Origin: Microbacterium testaceum
GTDB taxonomy: Bacteria > Actinomycetota > Actinomycetes > Actinomycetales > Microbacteriaceae
Assembly: GCF_006539145.1 (NCBI RefSeq)
Contig: NZ_BJML01000009.1
Coordinates: 62,001-126,000, forward strand
DNA: 64,000 bases
Reading direction: 5' to 3'
The notes under the pieces were generated by a model, which did no database searches, was not told where the DNA came from, and saw only the letters and a program-made list of their open reading frames with translations. Position numbers and translations under genes: made by a program. This document shows, piece by piece, positions 33,011-42,414 of the stretch. Position 1 is the stretch's first letter, and each line of letters starts with the position of its first letter.

Positions 33011-33847
33011 ATGTTCCGCTACACCAAGCTCACGGGGCTCCGCGAGTTCCTCTTCTGGGTCGCCGCGCTCGTCTTCCTGCTGCCGTTCTACTTCTTGGTC
33101 ACGACCTCGCTGAAATCGGACCGCGAGGTCATCACCTCGTCGACACTGGCGCCGCCGACCGCACCCGACTTCGGCAACTTCCTCAAGGTGCTGACCGCCA
33201 CCGGCAACTCGAACGTCGTGGTGGGGCTGATCAACAGCATCATCATCACCGCAGGCAGCATCGTGCTCCTGGTTCTACTCGGCTCGCTCACCGGCTACGT
33301 GATCGCCCGCAGCACGCGTCGATGGAGCCGCGTGGTCTACTACCTCTTCCTCGTGGCGATCGTTCTGCCCACGCAGCTGGGCACCGTGCCGCTGTACATC
33401 GGGGCGCGCTCGCTCGGGCTCACCGGCTCGGCCTGGGGCATGATCGTCCTCTACACCGGCATGTTGCTGCCGCTCGCGATCTTCCTGTACGCGGGCTTTT
33501 TCCGCGGGCTCGGCACCGAGTACGAGGAGGCCGCGACGATCGACGGCGCCAGCCGCACCCAGATCTTCTTCCGGATCGTGCTCCCGCTGATGTCGCCCGC
33601 GACCGGGACCGTGGCGATCCTCGCCGGACTCATCGTGTGGAACGACTTCTTCACATCGCTCATCTTCCTCGGCGGCTCCGCGAACCAGACCCTCCCGGTC
33701 GCCATGTACTACTACATCGGCTCGCTGGTCTCGGCGTGGAACCAGATCTTCGCGATCGTCATCGTCTCGATGGTGCCGATCCTCGCCTTCTACCTCTTCG
33801 CCCAGAAGCGCTTCATCCAGGGCTTCGCCGGCGGCCTGAAGGGCTAG
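33011..33847 (+). CDS. ABC sugar transporter permease (MalG/UgpE-like)
   Basis: A 278-aa partner permease with six predicted helices and the EAA loop YEEAATIDGASRTQIFFRIVLPLMSP. The C terminus (FAQKRFIQGFAGGLKG) is the standard MalG-type end. It begins one base after the stop of the first permease. The gap to the next gene is 119 bp and contains a small hairpin. Confidence 0.9.
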   Translation: MFRYTKLTGLREFLFWVAALVFLLPFYFLVTTSLKSDREVITSSTLAPPTAPDFGNFLKVLTATGNSNVVVGLINSIIITAGSIVLLVLLGSLTGYVIARSTRRWSRVVYYLFLVAIVLPTQLGTVPLYIGARSLGLTGSAWGMIVLYTGMLLPLAIFLYAGFFRGLGTEYEEAATIDGASRTQIFFRIVLPLMSPATGTVAILAGLIVWNDFFTSLIFLGGSANQTLPVAMYYYIGSLVSAWNQIFAIVIVSMVPILAFYLFAQKRFIQGFAGGLKG

Positions 33848-33903
33848 CGCCTTCTCCACACCGATGCCGGTTCACCGGCCTCATGGGCTGAGCCTGCCCA
33901 GAT

Positions 33904-33926
33904 GGATGCCGATCGCGATGGCATCC
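33904..33926 (+). repeat. Small hairpin GGATGCC/GGCATCC between permease and isomerase genes
   Basis: Perfect 7-bp arms around a 9-nt loop that itself contains the palindrome ATCGCGAT. It could stabilise or attenuate the transcript between transport and catabolic genes. The arm is the word GGATGCC that is overrepresented in the whole window. Confidence 0.45.
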
Positions 33927-33966
33927 GTCGACCGTCGCGCCTCGCGTCCGTTGAAAGGACACCCTC

Positions 33967-34761
33967 ATGTATCAACTCGCCCCCAACATCGAACTCCTCT
34001 TCACCGAGGCCGGCGACTACCACGACCGCGTCCGCGCGGCGGCGGCCGCGGGCTTCGACGCCGTCGAGATGTGGGGTCCCACGGGGGTCGACGCTCCGGC
34101 GACGCCCAAGGACCTGCCGGCACTGAAGGCGGCGCTCGAAGAGACCGGCGTGCAGCTCACGGCGCAGCTGGCGGAGCCCCGCACGCAGTTCATGATCCCT
34201 CCGTGGGACCACAGCGAGTTCTTCCGCAAGCTCGACGAGGGCGTGGCGATCGCCCACGACCTCGGATGCCCCCGCATCGTCGTGGGCAGCGGCACCGGCT
34301 TCGGCGGGTGGAAGCGGCAGGTGCAGCTCGACAAGCTCATCGAGATCTACACCACGGCGATCGCCCAGATCGAGGGGTCGGGCGTCGGTCTCGTGCTCGA
34401 GCCCGTGAACGTCCGGGTCGACCACCCCGGTTCGCTGCTGGATCGCACGGCCGAGGGGGTCTACGTCGCCCGTGGCGTCGCCTCGCCGCAGTTCGGCGTG
34501 CTCTACGACATCTATCACTCGGCCGTCGAGGGTGAGGACATGGAGGCCGAGCTGGCGAACGCCGGCGACCTCATCCACTATGTGCAGCTGGCCGACGCCC
34601 CCGGTCGCGGCGAGCCCGGCACGGGAGAGCTCGACTGGAACGAGCGCTTCCGACTGCTGCGCGACAGCGGTTACGACGGCCCCGTGGGTCTCGAGTACTA
34701 CCCGACCACCGCGTCGGCGGCATCCGTCGCCCACGTCGTCGAGATCGCGCGCGCCGCATGA
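33967..34761 (+). CDS. Hydroxypyruvate isomerase-like TIM-barrel protein
   Basis: A 264-aa xylose-isomerase-like TIM barrel of the Hyi/sugar-phosphate-isomerase family. The signature YVQLADAPGRGEPGTGELDW near the C terminus is specific to the Hyi branch; likely metal ligands are the Glu of LVLEPVNVRVDHPG, the Asp of GVLYDIYHS, and the Glu of GLEYYP. It probably isomerises or epimerises a keto sugar released by the pathway. GAAAGGA lies eight bases before the ATG. Its stop overlaps the start of the GMC oxidase gene (ATGA). Confidence 0.85.
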   Translation: MYQLAPNIELLFTEAGDYHDRVRAAAAAGFDAVEMWGPTGVDAPATPKDLPALKAALEETGVQLTAQLAEPRTQFMIPPWDHSEFFRKLDEGVAIAHDLGCPRIVVGSGTGFGGWKRQVQLDKLIEIYTTAIAQIEGSGVGLVLEPVNVRVDHPGSLLDRTAEGVYVARGVASPQFGVLYDIYHSAVEGEDMEAELANAGDLIHYVQLADAPGRGEPGTGELDWNERFRLLRDSGYDGPVGLEYYPTTASAASVAHVVEIARAA

Positions 34762-36305
34762 GCACCCGGCAGTACCCCACCTCGGTCGACGTCGTCATCG
34801 TCGGGAGCGGGCCGACCGGCTCGGCCTACGCGCGCATCCTGTCTGAGCGCGCGCCGGAGGCGACGATCGCGATGCTCGAGGTCGGCCCGACGGTGTCGAA
34901 TCCTCCCGGTGCGCACGTGAAGAACATCGCCGACCCGGTCGAGCGGGCTCGCGCGCAGGTGGCCTCGGAGGGCCCGGGCGAGCGCGGCGAGAAGGTCGCC
35001 AGCCCCGGCGCCGCCAAGGCCGGCGTGCGCGGGGCGCGCCCCGGCACGTTCCTGCTCGAGGAGGGTTACGCGTTCGAGGGGGAGGACGGTCTCCCGGTCG
35101 TCGCGATGTCGAGCAACGTGGGCGGCATGGCCGCGCACTGGACGGGCGCGTGCCCGCGTCCGAACGACAGTGAGCGCATCGCCTTCGTTCCCGACCTCGA
35201 CGAGCTCCTCGACGAGGCCGATCGTCTGCTGGGTGTCACGACGAACGCCTTCGACTCCGCGCCCTTCGGGGCGATCGTGCGCGAGCGCCTCTCGGCCGCG
35301 GTCGACGAAGGCCGCGTCGATGCGACGAAGGTGCAGCGGATGCCGCTGGCCGCCCACCGGCGCGACGACGGTCGCCTGGTCTGGTCGGGGTCGGACGTCG
35401 TGCTGGGAGAGGTCACGCGCGAGAACCCGCGCTTCGCGCTCTTCGACGAGACCCTGGCTGTGCGGGTACTCGTGGAGGGCGGCCGCGCATCGGGCGTCGT
35501 CGCGCGCGACCTACGTTCGGGCGACGAGCACACCATCGCGGCGCGCTTCGTGGTGGTCGCGGCCGACGCGCTGCGCACCCCGCAGCTGCTGTGGGCGTCG
35601 GGCGTGCGCCCGGAGGCTCTCGGGCGGTACCTGAACGACCAGGCGCAGGTGGTGTTCGCCTCGCGGCTGCGGAACATGCCCCTGCTCGACACCCACGACC
35701 CCACCGCGGGGCTGGCGGAGTACAGCGGGGTGAGCTGGGTCCCGTTCACCGACGACATGCCGTTCCACGGGCAGATCATGCAGCTCGACGCCTCGCCGAT
35801 CCCCCTGGCCGACGACGACCCGGTGGTTCCGGGCTCGATCGTGGGACTCGGGTTGTTCTGCGCGAAAGACCTGCGGGCCGACGACCGCGTCGCCTTCGAT
35901 GCGGAGCACGTCGACGGCTACGGGATGCCGGCTCCCCGCATCCACTACCGCCTCACCGATCACGATCGCGAGGTGGTGGAACGGGCTCGTCAGGAGATCG
36001 TGCGTCTGGCCGAGGCCGTCGGCGACCCGGTCGGCGATCGCCCCTTCACCCTTCCGCTCGGGTCGTCTCTGCACTACCAGGGCTCGACGCGCATGGGCGT
36101 CGCCGACGACGGCACGAGCGTGTGCGACATCGACAGCGAGGTGTGGGGCGTGCCCGATCTCTTCGTCGCGGGCAACGGAGTGATCCCGACCGCGACGGCG
36201 TGCAACCCGACGTTGACGTCGGTGGCGCTCGCCGTGCGGGGTGCACGCAAGATCGCTGCCGTTCTCGCTCGCGAGCAGGTCGCGACGAAGTCGGCATCCG
36301 CCTGA
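34758..36305 (+). CDS. GMC oxidoreductase, CarA/pyranose oxidase-like (glycoside 3-oxidase candidate) 1
   Basis: A 515-aa glucose-methanol-choline flavoprotein. FAD motif VIVGSGPTGSAYA (about 13-25), the segment SSNVGGMAAHWTGACPRP where pyranose 2-oxidase carries its flavin-linking His, and the C-terminal active site SSLHYQGSTRMG (His) with NPTLTSVALAVRGA (Asn). This is the architecture of CarA-type enzymes that oxidise C3 of C-glycosides, the step needed before C-deglycosylation. No signal peptide, so it is cytoplasmic. It overlaps the isomerase gene by four bases and ends the importer operon, just upstream of the deglycosidase pair at 36397-37901. Confidence 0.82.
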   Translation: MSTRQYPTSVDVVIVGSGPTGSAYARILSERAPEATIAMLEVGPTVSNPPGAHVKNIADPVERARAQVASEGPGERGEKVASPGAAKAGVRGARPGTFLLEEGYAFEGEDGLPVVAMSSNVGGMAAHWTGACPRPNDSERIAFVPDLDELLDEADRLLGVTTNAFDSAPFGAIVRERLSAAVDEGRVDATKVQRMPLAAHRRDDGRLVWSGSDVVLGEVTRENPRFALFDETLAVRVLVEGGRASGVVARDLRSGDEHTIAARFVVVAADALRTPQLLWASGVRPEALGRYLNDQAQVVFASRLRNMPLLDTHDPTAGLAEYSGVSWVPFTDDMPFHGQIMQLDASPIPLADDDPVVPGSIVGLGLFCAKDLRADDRVAFDAEHVDGYGMPAPRIHYRLTDHDREVVERARQEIVRLAEAVGDPVGDRPFTLPLGSSLHYQGSTRMGVADDGTSVCDIDSEVWGVPDLFVAGNGVIPTATACNPTLTSVALAVRGARKIAAVLAREQVATKSASA

Positions 36306-36311
36306 GTTCTC

Positions 36312-36340
36312 TTGCTTATGCAGGAAACAAACATTATAGT
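36312..36340 (+). promoter_or_regulatory. Promoter of the 36.4-43.3 kb catabolic operon
   Basis: TTGCTT (36312-36317), 17 bp, TATAGT (36335-36340) is a good sigma70-type promoter in a short AT-rich island. It contains GCTTATGC (36314-36321), one of the recurring YTTATG boxes, overlapping the -35 element. Predicted start near 36347 gives a leader of about 50 nt with GAGGAGG before the first gene. Confidence 0.65.
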
Positions 36341-36396
36341 GTAGAAATCATGACAAAGTGGTCTGCGACTCCTGTCGCGCCGACGAGGAGGTCATC

Positions 36397-36804
36397 GTGA
36401 TCCCGGATCGCATCATCGAGCAGGGCACCCTCAGCGCCCGCGACGGGCGGACATCGGTGGACGTGCGGCTGCCCTGGTACCGCGCCCTGCCGGCATCGTG
36501 CATCTCGGGCGCGAGGCTCACCATCGACGGCGTCGAGGCCCCCGCTGCCTCGCTCCGCTGGCAGATGAACGGCGAGGAGTTCACGTTCGCCGATATGAAG
36601 ACGAACACCGAGCAGTGGTGGTTCCCCACCGACTCGGCCGTGCTGTCGGGAGATCTGACGGTGGATGCCGGGGAGCACGAGGTGCGCGTCGACCTCGAGC
36701 TCTTCATCCCCTACATCATCATCGCCGACGACCAGGTGCTCCACATCGAGGAGCACGACACCAAGACCATGACCGTCCGCCAGGTCGAGGAGGCCCGCGC
36801 ATGA
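36397..36804 (+). CDS. DUF6379 protein, C-glycoside deglycosidase beta subunit (CarC-like) 1
   Basis: A 135-aa single-domain DUF6379/CGDB protein. LSARDGRTSVDVRLPWYRALPASCISGARLTIDG and the beta-rich end VRVDLELFIPYIIIADDQVLHI match the beta subunits CarC, DfgB and DgpC, which assemble with a TIM-barrel alpha subunit and shape its active site. GAGGAGG lies five bases before the GTG at 36397. Its stop overlaps the start of the alpha-type gene (ATGA), as expected for stoichiometric heteromer subunits. Confidence 0.87.
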   Translation: MIPDRIIEQGTLSARDGRTSVDVRLPWYRALPASCISGARLTIDGVEAPAASLRWQMNGEEFTFADMKTNTEQWWFPTDSAVLSGDLTVDAGEHEVRVDLELFIPYIIIADDQVLHIEEHDTKTMTVRQVEEARA

Positions 36805-37901
36805 CCGAGCTCGGCACGCCCATCCAGGGCGTCACGCTCTACAGCTTCACCCGTGCGTTCCACGGCCGCGAGTACGACCTCGACCAGCTGATCCGCAAGA
36901 CCGCGGCCGAGGGCTTCGGTCCGGGGCTCGAGATCATCGGTTTCTCGAGCTTCCGCGGATTCCCCGAGATCGACGACCACTTCGCCGGGCGCTTCTCCGA
37001 TCTGATCGACGAGGTGGGCCTGGTGCGCACCTCTCTCGCGGTGAACGCAGACATCGGTCTGCGCCCCGACCGGCTGATGGACCAGGACGAGCTGATCGCC
37101 TACATGCGCAAGCAGATCGCAGCGGCCGCGAAGCTCGGGTTCCCCATCGCGCGGGTGCAGATCTCGCTCACGCCCGACTCGATGGAGGCTCTCGCCCCGA
37201 TCGCCGAGGAGTACGGCGTCACGCTCGCCCTCGAGGTACACGCCGACCAGTACGCCTCCCACCCGCGCATCCTCGCGCTGCGCGACAGGTACGAGAAGGT
37301 CGGCTCGCCCTTCCTCGGGTTCACGATGGACTGGGGCGCCACCGTCACCGGCTTCGCCCCCTCGCTCATCGAGGCGTATCGCCGCCGCGGAGCGTCGGAG
37401 GAGCTGCTGTCCGCCGTCGTCGCCCTGTGGGACGAGTACTACGAGCAGGGCCCGCCCGCCGACCAGGCCGACCACGGCCAGCGCTTCGGTCGGTTCATCG
37501 GCCTCGCTCATCAGCACGGCCGCCCCGACCTCGGCATCGACTTCGGCATCAACGGCACCGGCCTGTTCGGCCCCGCGCGCGTCGACGACTGGCTCGAGAT
37601 CATGCCGTGGGTGAAGCACGTGCACGGCAAGTTCTTCGGCATCGACGAGAACGGGAACGAGCCGTCGGTTCCCGTCGCCGAGCTCATCACCCTGCTGGTC
37701 GAGAACGGCTACAGCGGCGCGGTGTCGAGCGAGTACGAGGGCTGGCACTGGAACCACTGGCAGAACCCCTTCGAGATCATCCGCGGCGAGCAGGCCATCC
37801 AGCGCACCGCCGCCGAGGCCGCCGGCTCCCGGATGATCACGGATGCCGTCGAGGCCCGCCGCGCCCTCGATGCCCACCTGTCGCACGCCGTGCGGGCCTG
37901 A
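36801..37901 (+). CDS. C-glycoside deglycosidase alpha subunit-like TIM barrel (CarB-like) 1
   Basis: A 366-aa sugar-phosphate-isomerase-like TIM barrel. Metal ligands Glu145 (ALEVHAD), Asp177 (FTMDWGA), His275 (HVHGKFF) and Glu311 (SSEYEGW) are present in the order known for the metal-dependent alpha subunits. With the DUF6379 protein translated just upstream it forms the most CarBC-like pair of the window, expected to break the C-C bond of 3-keto C-glycosides. It is followed, 13 bp later, by a second barrel gene. Confidence 0.85.
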   Translation: MTELGTPIQGVTLYSFTRAFHGREYDLDQLIRKTAAEGFGPGLEIIGFSSFRGFPEIDDHFAGRFSDLIDEVGLVRTSLAVNADIGLRPDRLMDQDELIAYMRKQIAAAAKLGFPIARVQISLTPDSMEALAPIAEEYGVTLALEVHADQYASHPRILALRDRYEKVGSPFLGFTMDWGATVTGFAPSLIEAYRRRGASEELLSAVVALWDEYYEQGPPADQADHGQRFGRFIGLAHQHGRPDLGIDFGINGTGLFGPARVDDWLEIMPWVKHVHGKFFGIDENGNEPSVPVAELITLLVENGYSGAVSSEYEGWHWNHWQNPFEIIRGEQAIQRTAAEAAGSRMITDAVEARRALDAHLSHAVRA

Positions 37902-37914
37902 AAGGACCTCCGTC

Positions 37915-38949
37915 ATGCAGAACGGCATCGCCGGAACCGGCATCCGCCTCGGTACCACCCTCTACTCGATGACGAGCGAGTTCGCCGCGGGGGTCTACAC
38001 CCCCGAGACGCTGATCCGCGAGGTGCACGACCAGGGGATCGGTCCGGGCGTGGAGTTCAACTTCGCGCAGCTCCTGCGCTCGTACCCCGACGTCGACGCC
38101 GAGTTCACGAAGCTCTGGTTCGACTCGCTCGAGAAGTACGGCCTCGAGGCGAGCGCCGTGGGGACCAACCTCGACATGGGCCGCCGCGCAGACCGAGACA
38201 TGACCCCCGACGAGGAGCACGACTTCTTCGCCCGTCAGCTGAAGTCGGCGCACACCCTCGGCTTCACGACGGTCGTCATCCGCTCGGCCGGCAAGGAGCT
38301 GCTGCGCCGTCTGCTGCCCCTCGCCGAGAAGTACGACCAGAGACTCGCGTACGAGATCCACGCGCCCTCAGGGCCGAACGACTCCAAGGTGCTCGAGATC
38401 CGCGAGGTCTACGACGAACTCGGGAGCGACCGCCTCGGCTTCACCGCCGACTTCTCGTCGACCATGCACTCGCTCTCCCCGACCCTGCTGCGCACGCTCG
38501 GCCAGATGGGCATGGACGAGAAGCACTTCCCGGTCATGGACGAGATCTGGCGCGAGCCCGCGCCCATGCACGTGCGCAACCAGAGATTCGAGGACTACCT
38601 CACGGGCGAGGGCGTCGACCCCCTGCGCTTCGGGCCGTTCACGCGTCTGGCCTTCAACATGCACGGTCTCGTGCCGCCGGAGGAGTGGCTCGACATCATG
38701 CCGCAGATCTTCCACGTGCACGCGAAGTTCTACGACATCGGCGCCGACGGCGAAGAACCGGCCATGGACATCCCCCGCATCGTCACGCAGTTCGTCGACG
38801 GGGGATACGAGGGCTACCTCTCCAGCGAGTGGGAGGGCCACGCCTTCAGCGACCTCGGCGAGAGCGATCCCGTCGATCTCGTGAAGAAGCAGCACGCGCT
38901 CATGCGCACAGCCATCGAGAACACCGTCGCGGCGCGCCAGCCCGCGTAA
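37915..38949 (+). CDS. C-glycoside deglycosidase alpha subunit-like TIM barrel 2
   Basis: A 344-aa TIM barrel that is much closer to the barrel of fusion B (24487) than to its neighbour at 36801 (shared NLDMGRR-RDRDMTPDEE, LLRRLLP, YEIHAP-GPN, ADFSSTMH, HVHAKFYDI, SSEWEGHAF). Ligands Glu147, Asp179, His269 and Glu305 are intact. Its probable beta partner, by the same fusion logic, is the DUF6379 protein at 39771, two genes downstream. AAAGGA precedes the ATG by eight bases. Confidence 0.85.
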   Translation: MQNGIAGTGIRLGTTLYSMTSEFAAGVYTPETLIREVHDQGIGPGVEFNFAQLLRSYPDVDAEFTKLWFDSLEKYGLEASAVGTNLDMGRRADRDMTPDEEHDFFARQLKSAHTLGFTTVVIRSAGKELLRRLLPLAEKYDQRLAYEIHAPSGPNDSKVLEIREVYDELGSDRLGFTADFSSTMHSLSPTLLRTLGQMGMDEKHFPVMDEIWREPAPMHVRNQRFEDYLTGEGVDPLRFGPFTRLAFNMHGLVPPEEWLDIMPQIFHVHAKFYDIGADGEEPAMDIPRIVTQFVDGGYEGYLSSEWEGHAFSDLGESDPVDLVKKQHALMRTAIENTVAARQPA

Positions 38950-38975
38950 TCCACCACCACAACGAAGGAATGACC

Positions 38976-39758
38976 ATGTCGAACACCACCACCGAGGCAT
39001 CCGTCTCCGACCTCATCGCCGAGGTCACCCGCCTGCGCGAGCAGGTCGAGGCCGCCCACGCCCTCGCGCAGCGCGCCGAGGACCGCGGGCAGGTCGAGAA
39101 CCTCTTCAACCGCTACATGTACCTGCACAACGCCTTCGAGGACGAGCAGATCATCCCGCTGTGGGTGAAGGAGGGCACCGAGGGCATCCGCGCGCGCTAC
39201 ACCAACGCCGGTCAGTACACGACCTGGCAGAGCGTCACCGACTACCACCGCGGTCGTCCCCACCCCGAGGGCAAGCTCATCCTGCACGCCACCAACACCC
39301 CGGTGATCGAGGTCGCCGGCGACGGCAAGACCGCCACCGGCGTGTGGATGATGGCGGGCACCGAATCGGGGCTGACCGACCCGAAGGTCGCGGAGGAGTT
39401 CCCCGACATGTACTCGCCCGAGGAAGTGCTCGGCAAGAAGGTCTGGGCCCACTGGGTGTGGTGCAAGTACGCGATCGACTTCCTCAAGCAGGACGGCGAG
39501 TGGAAGTTCTGGAAGTTCCGCTGCTACGAGCTCGCCCGGGCGCCCTTCGAGGAGAACTGGGTCGCCTTCGGCCTGAAGAACCAGGGTGCGTTCGACCTCG
39601 ACCTCATGTACTTCGGCGACGACGGCAAGCCCGTCTTCATGCCGAAGGCCGACGAGCCGGTGCCCTCCACGAACCACCCCTACAGCCCCGAGACCACGCA
39701 GAAGCTCGAGCCCGCGCCTCCCGTCGCGCACCAGACCTTCTCCGACAACTACGCCTGA
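38976..39758 (+). CDS. SnoaL_4-type NTF2-like protein
   Basis: A 260-aa protein with a short N-terminal coiled coil (about 8-35: LIAEVTRLREQVEAAHALAQRAE) and an NTF2-like cone fold (about 38-180: VENLFNRYMYLHNAFEDEQIIPLW, FWKFRCYELARAPFEENW). Relatives include dehydratases, isomerases and hydroxylating-dioxygenase small subunits, so a dehydratase/isomerase step is possible; no catalytic dyad could be assigned with certainty. GAAGGA precedes the second ATG (38976) at good spacing. It separates barrel 2 from its presumed DUF6379 partner. Confidence 0.72.
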   Translation: MSNTTTEASVSDLIAEVTRLREQVEAAHALAQRAEDRGQVENLFNRYMYLHNAFEDEQIIPLWVKEGTEGIRARYTNAGQYTTWQSVTDYHRGRPHPEGKLILHATNTPVIEVAGDGKTATGVWMMAGTESGLTDPKVAEEFPDMYSPEEVLGKKVWAHWVWCKYAIDFLKQDGEWKFWKFRCYELARAPFEENWVAFGLKNQGAFDLDLMYFGDDGKPVFMPKADEPVPSTNHPYSPETTQKLEPAPPVAHQTFSDNYA

Positions 39759-39770
39759 GAGACAAGCCCC

Positions 39771-40187
39771 ATGGCCACCCACAACTCGCTCTTCGCCGAG
39801 AAGGACGTCCGTCGCACCGACGACGGCCTCGCCGTCTCGGTGCAGCTGCCCTGGTACCGCAGCCTCTGGCTGTCTGCCGTCGACGACGTCGCCGCGACGG
39901 TGAACGGTGTCGCCGTGCCGAAGGACGACCTGCGGTTCTCGCTCGGGGGTCGCGAGTACCGCGTCGAGGAACTGCCCGAGCAGTCCGAGACGCTGTGGTT
40001 CGTCGCCGACCGGCCCGACGTCCTGATCCACCTCGAGGCCCCGCTCGCGGCGGGCGAGGCGGTGACCGTCGAGGTCGTGCTGACCATGCGGCTGCTCTAC
40101 ATGCAGATCATGCCGGGGGTCGACGGCGGCCCCGGGCGGTACGTCACGAACCGGGTTCCGGTCGAGCGAGAGCTGGTGCTGTCATGA
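39771..40187 (+). CDS. DUF6379 protein, C-glycoside deglycosidase beta subunit (CarC-like) 2
   Basis: A 138-aa DUF6379/CGDB protein. LPWYRSLWLSAVDDVAATVNGV, ELPEQSETLWF and YMQIMPGVDGGPGRYV align with the N-terminal domain of fusion B, while the copy at 36397 is more distant. It is therefore probably the beta subunit for the barrel at 37915. Twelve bases follow the SnoaL_4 stop; its own stop overlaps the Gfo/Idh/MocA gene (ATGA). Confidence 0.85.
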   Translation: MATHNSLFAEKDVRRTDDGLAVSVQLPWYRSLWLSAVDDVAATVNGVAVPKDDLRFSLGGREYRVEELPEQSETLWFVADRPDVLIHLEAPLAAGEAVTVEVVLTMRLLYMQIMPGVDGGPGRYVTNRVPVERELVLS

Positions 40188-41374
40188 CCCGTCCTCTGCG
40201 CGTCGCCATGATCGGCTACGGCTTCATGGGTGCCGCCCACTCCGTCGGCTGGCGTCAGGCGCCGCGCATGTTCGACCTGCCGCGCGAGATCGAGATGGCG
40301 GTGGTCGTCGGACGGAATCCGGATGCCGTGGCCTCCGCCGCCGCGAAATGGGGCTGGGCCGAGTCGGCCACCGATTGGCGCGAGATCGTCGGGCGTGACG
40401 ACATCGACATCGTCGACATCGTGACGCCCGGCGAATCCCACGCCGAGATCGCGATCGCCGCCCTCGACGCGGGTAAGCACGTCCTGTGCGAGAAGCCCCT
40501 GGCCAACACCGTGGCCGAGGCCGAGGCGATGGCCGAAGCCGCCGCGCGGGCTCGGGTCCGCGGCATCCGATCGATGGTGGGGTTCACCTACCGTCGGGTG
40601 CCCGCGGTCACGCTGCTGCGCGACATGATCGCCGAGGGGGCGGTCGGCACGGTGCAGCAGGTGCGCGCGGCCTATCGGCAGGACTGGCTCGTCGACCCCG
40701 AGACGCCGCTCGCGTGGCGCCTGCAGAAGGAGCAAGCCGGGTCGGGCGCGCTCGGCGACATCGGGGCGCACATCATCGACATGACCCAGTTCGTCACCGG
40801 TCTGGGCGTGGAGCGGGTCTCGGGCACGATCGACACGATCGTGAAGGAGAGACCCCTTCCCGCCGACGGATCGATGGGGCTGTCGAACGGTGCCGGTGCC
40901 GCAGAGAAGGGCGCGGTGACCGTCGATGACGTCGCGATCTTCACCGGCCGCCTGGCGAACGGCGCCCTGGCCTCGTTCGAAGCCACCCGCTTCGCGACCG
41001 GCCGCAAGAACGCTCTGACCATCGAGGTGTCGGGCGATCGTGGCGCGCTCGCATTCGACCTCGAAGACCTCAACAGCCTGCGCTTCTACGACCGCACGGC
41101 GCCCGAGGGCCGGCAGGGGTTCACGCAGATCCTCGTCACCGAGTCGCAGCATCCCTACGTCTCGGCGTGGTGGCCCGCGGGGCACCTGCTCGGTTACGAG
41201 CACGGCTTCAGCCACCAGGTCGTCGACCTCGTCAACGCGATCGCCGACGGTTCCGACCCGCACTCCTCGTTCGATGAGGGCCTGTGCGTGCAGCGCGTCC
41301 TCGACGCCGTCGAGCGCAGCAGCGCCGCCGAGTCCGCCTGGACCCGCGTCGGCGCACCCATCCCCGCTCTCTGA
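40184..41374 (+). CDS. Gfo/Idh/MocA-family oxidoreductase 1
   Basis: A 396-aa NAD(P)-dependent oxidoreductase. The Rossmann fold starts [12 protein letters not shown], the family motif [16 protein letters not shown] supplies the Glu-Lys-Pro, and the C-terminal sheet carries [13 protein letters not shown], whose Asp and His are the usual catalytic pair. Enzymes of this family interconvert sugars and 3-keto sugars (for example DgpA, ThuB), which suits reduction or oxidation of the sugar released here. Length and motifs are complete; it overlaps the preceding beta-subunit gene by four bases. Confidence 0.9.
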   Translation: MTRPLRVAMIGYGFMGAAHSVGWRQAPRMFDLPREIEMAVVVGRNPDAVASAAAKWGWAESATDWREIVGRDDIDIVDIVTPGESHAEIAIAALDAGKHVLCEKPLANTVAEAEAMAEAAARARVRGIRSMVGFTYRRVPAVTLLRDMIAEGAVGTVQQVRAAYRQDWLVDPETPLAWRLQKEQAGSGALGDIGAHIIDMTQFVTGLGVERVSGTIDTIVKERPLPADGSMGLSNGAGAAEKGAVTVDDVAIFTGRLANGALASFEATRFATGRKNALTIEVSGDRGALAFDLEDLNSLRFYDRTAPEGRQGFTQILVTESQHPYVSAWWPAGHLLGYEHGFSHQVVDLVNAIADGSDPHSSFDEGLCVQRVLDAVERSSAAESAWTRVGAPIPAL

Positions 41375-41406
41375 CTCCCGCTCCTCGCCCGGAAAGGACC
41401 GCCGTC

Positions 41407-42411
41407 ATGGCTCGCCCGATCACCCTGTTCACCGGCCAGTGGGCCGACCTGCCCTTCGAAGAGGTCGCGCGCCTCGCGGGGGAGTGGGGCTACGACGGCC
41501 TCGAGATCGCCTGCTGGGGCGACCACATCGACGTCGCGCGCTGGGACGACGCCGACTACGTGCAGTCGCGCCTCGACATCCTCGAGCGCAACGGCCTGAA
41601 GGTGTGGACGATCTCGAACCACCTCGTCGGCCAGGCGGTCTGCGACGACCCCATCGACGAGCGCCACCACGACATCGTGCCGCCCCGGGTATGGGGAGAC
41701 GGGGATGCCGAGGGCGTGCGCCAGCGTGCGGCCGAAGACCTCAAGAACACGGCGCGCTTCGCCGCCAAGCTCGGGGTGAAGACCGTGACCGGCTTCACGG
41801 GGTCGAGCATCTGGAAGTACGTGGCGATGTTCCCGCCGGCCTCCGACGCCATGATCGAGCGAGGCTACGCGGACTTCGCCGAGCGGTGGCATCCGATCCT
41901 CGACGTCTTCGAAGAGGTCGGGGTGCGCTTCGCCCTCGAGGTGCACCCGTCCGAGATCGCGTACGACTACTGGACGGCGAAGAAGACGCTGGAGGCCATC
42001 GGGCACCGGAAGAGCTTCGGGTTCAACTTCGACCCCTCGCACTTCGTGTGGCAGCAGCTCGACTCGGTCGCGTTCGTGCTCGACTTCGCCGACCACATCT
42101 TCCACGTGCACTGCAAGGAGTCCACGACCAACCTCGACGGCCGCAACGGCGTGCTCGGATCCCACCTGTCGTGGGACAACCCGCGCCGCGGCTGGACCTT
42201 CGTCTCGACCGGTCACGGCGATGTGCCGTGGGAGCCGCTGTTCCGCGCCCTCAACGCGATCGGCTACGACGGACCCACGAGCGTGGAGTGGGAGGACGCC
42301 GGGATGGACCGCCTCGTCGGCGGCCCAGAGGCCCTCGCGTTCGTACGCAAACTCGGCGGGATCACCCCGCCGCACCAGCTGTTCGACGCCGCGTTCTCTC
42401 AGAAAGGCTGA
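41407..42411 (+). CDS. Sugar phosphate isomerase/epimerase-family TIM barrel
   Basis: A 334-aa xylose-isomerase-like barrel ([30 protein letters not shown]). Probable metal ligands are the Glu of FALEVHPSE, the Asp of [11 protein letters not shown], the His of HVHCKES and the Glu of SVEWEDAG. It differs from the deglycosidase barrels (no DUF6379 partner, shorter insertions) and resembles isomerases/epimerases found next to Gfo/Idh/MocA and ThuA genes, so a keto-sugar isomerase role is likely. It begins 32 bp after the oxidoreductase and 3 bp before thuA. Confidence 0.85.
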   Translation: MARPITLFTGQWADLPFEEVARLAGEWGYDGLEIACWGDHIDVARWDDADYVQSRLDILERNGLKVWTISNHLVGQAVCDDPIDERHHDIVPPRVWGDGDAEGVRQRAAEDLKNTARFAAKLGVKTVTGFTGSSIWKYVAMFPPASDAMIERGYADFAERWHPILDVFEEVGVRFALEVHPSEIAYDYWTAKKTLEAIGHRKSFGFNFDPSHFVWQQLDSVAFVLDFADHIFHVHCKESTTNLDGRNGVLGSHLSWDNPRRGWTFVSTGHGDVPWEPLFRALNAIGYDGPTSVEWEDAGMDRLVGGPEALAFVRKLGGITPPHQLFDAAFSQKG

Positions 42412-42414
42412 CGC

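Noticed and set aside
32035..33847. Missing ABC ATPase as a sign of a broken transporter
   Set aside because: Carbohydrate importers of the CUT1 type in actinobacteria commonly share one MsmK-type ATPase encoded elsewhere.
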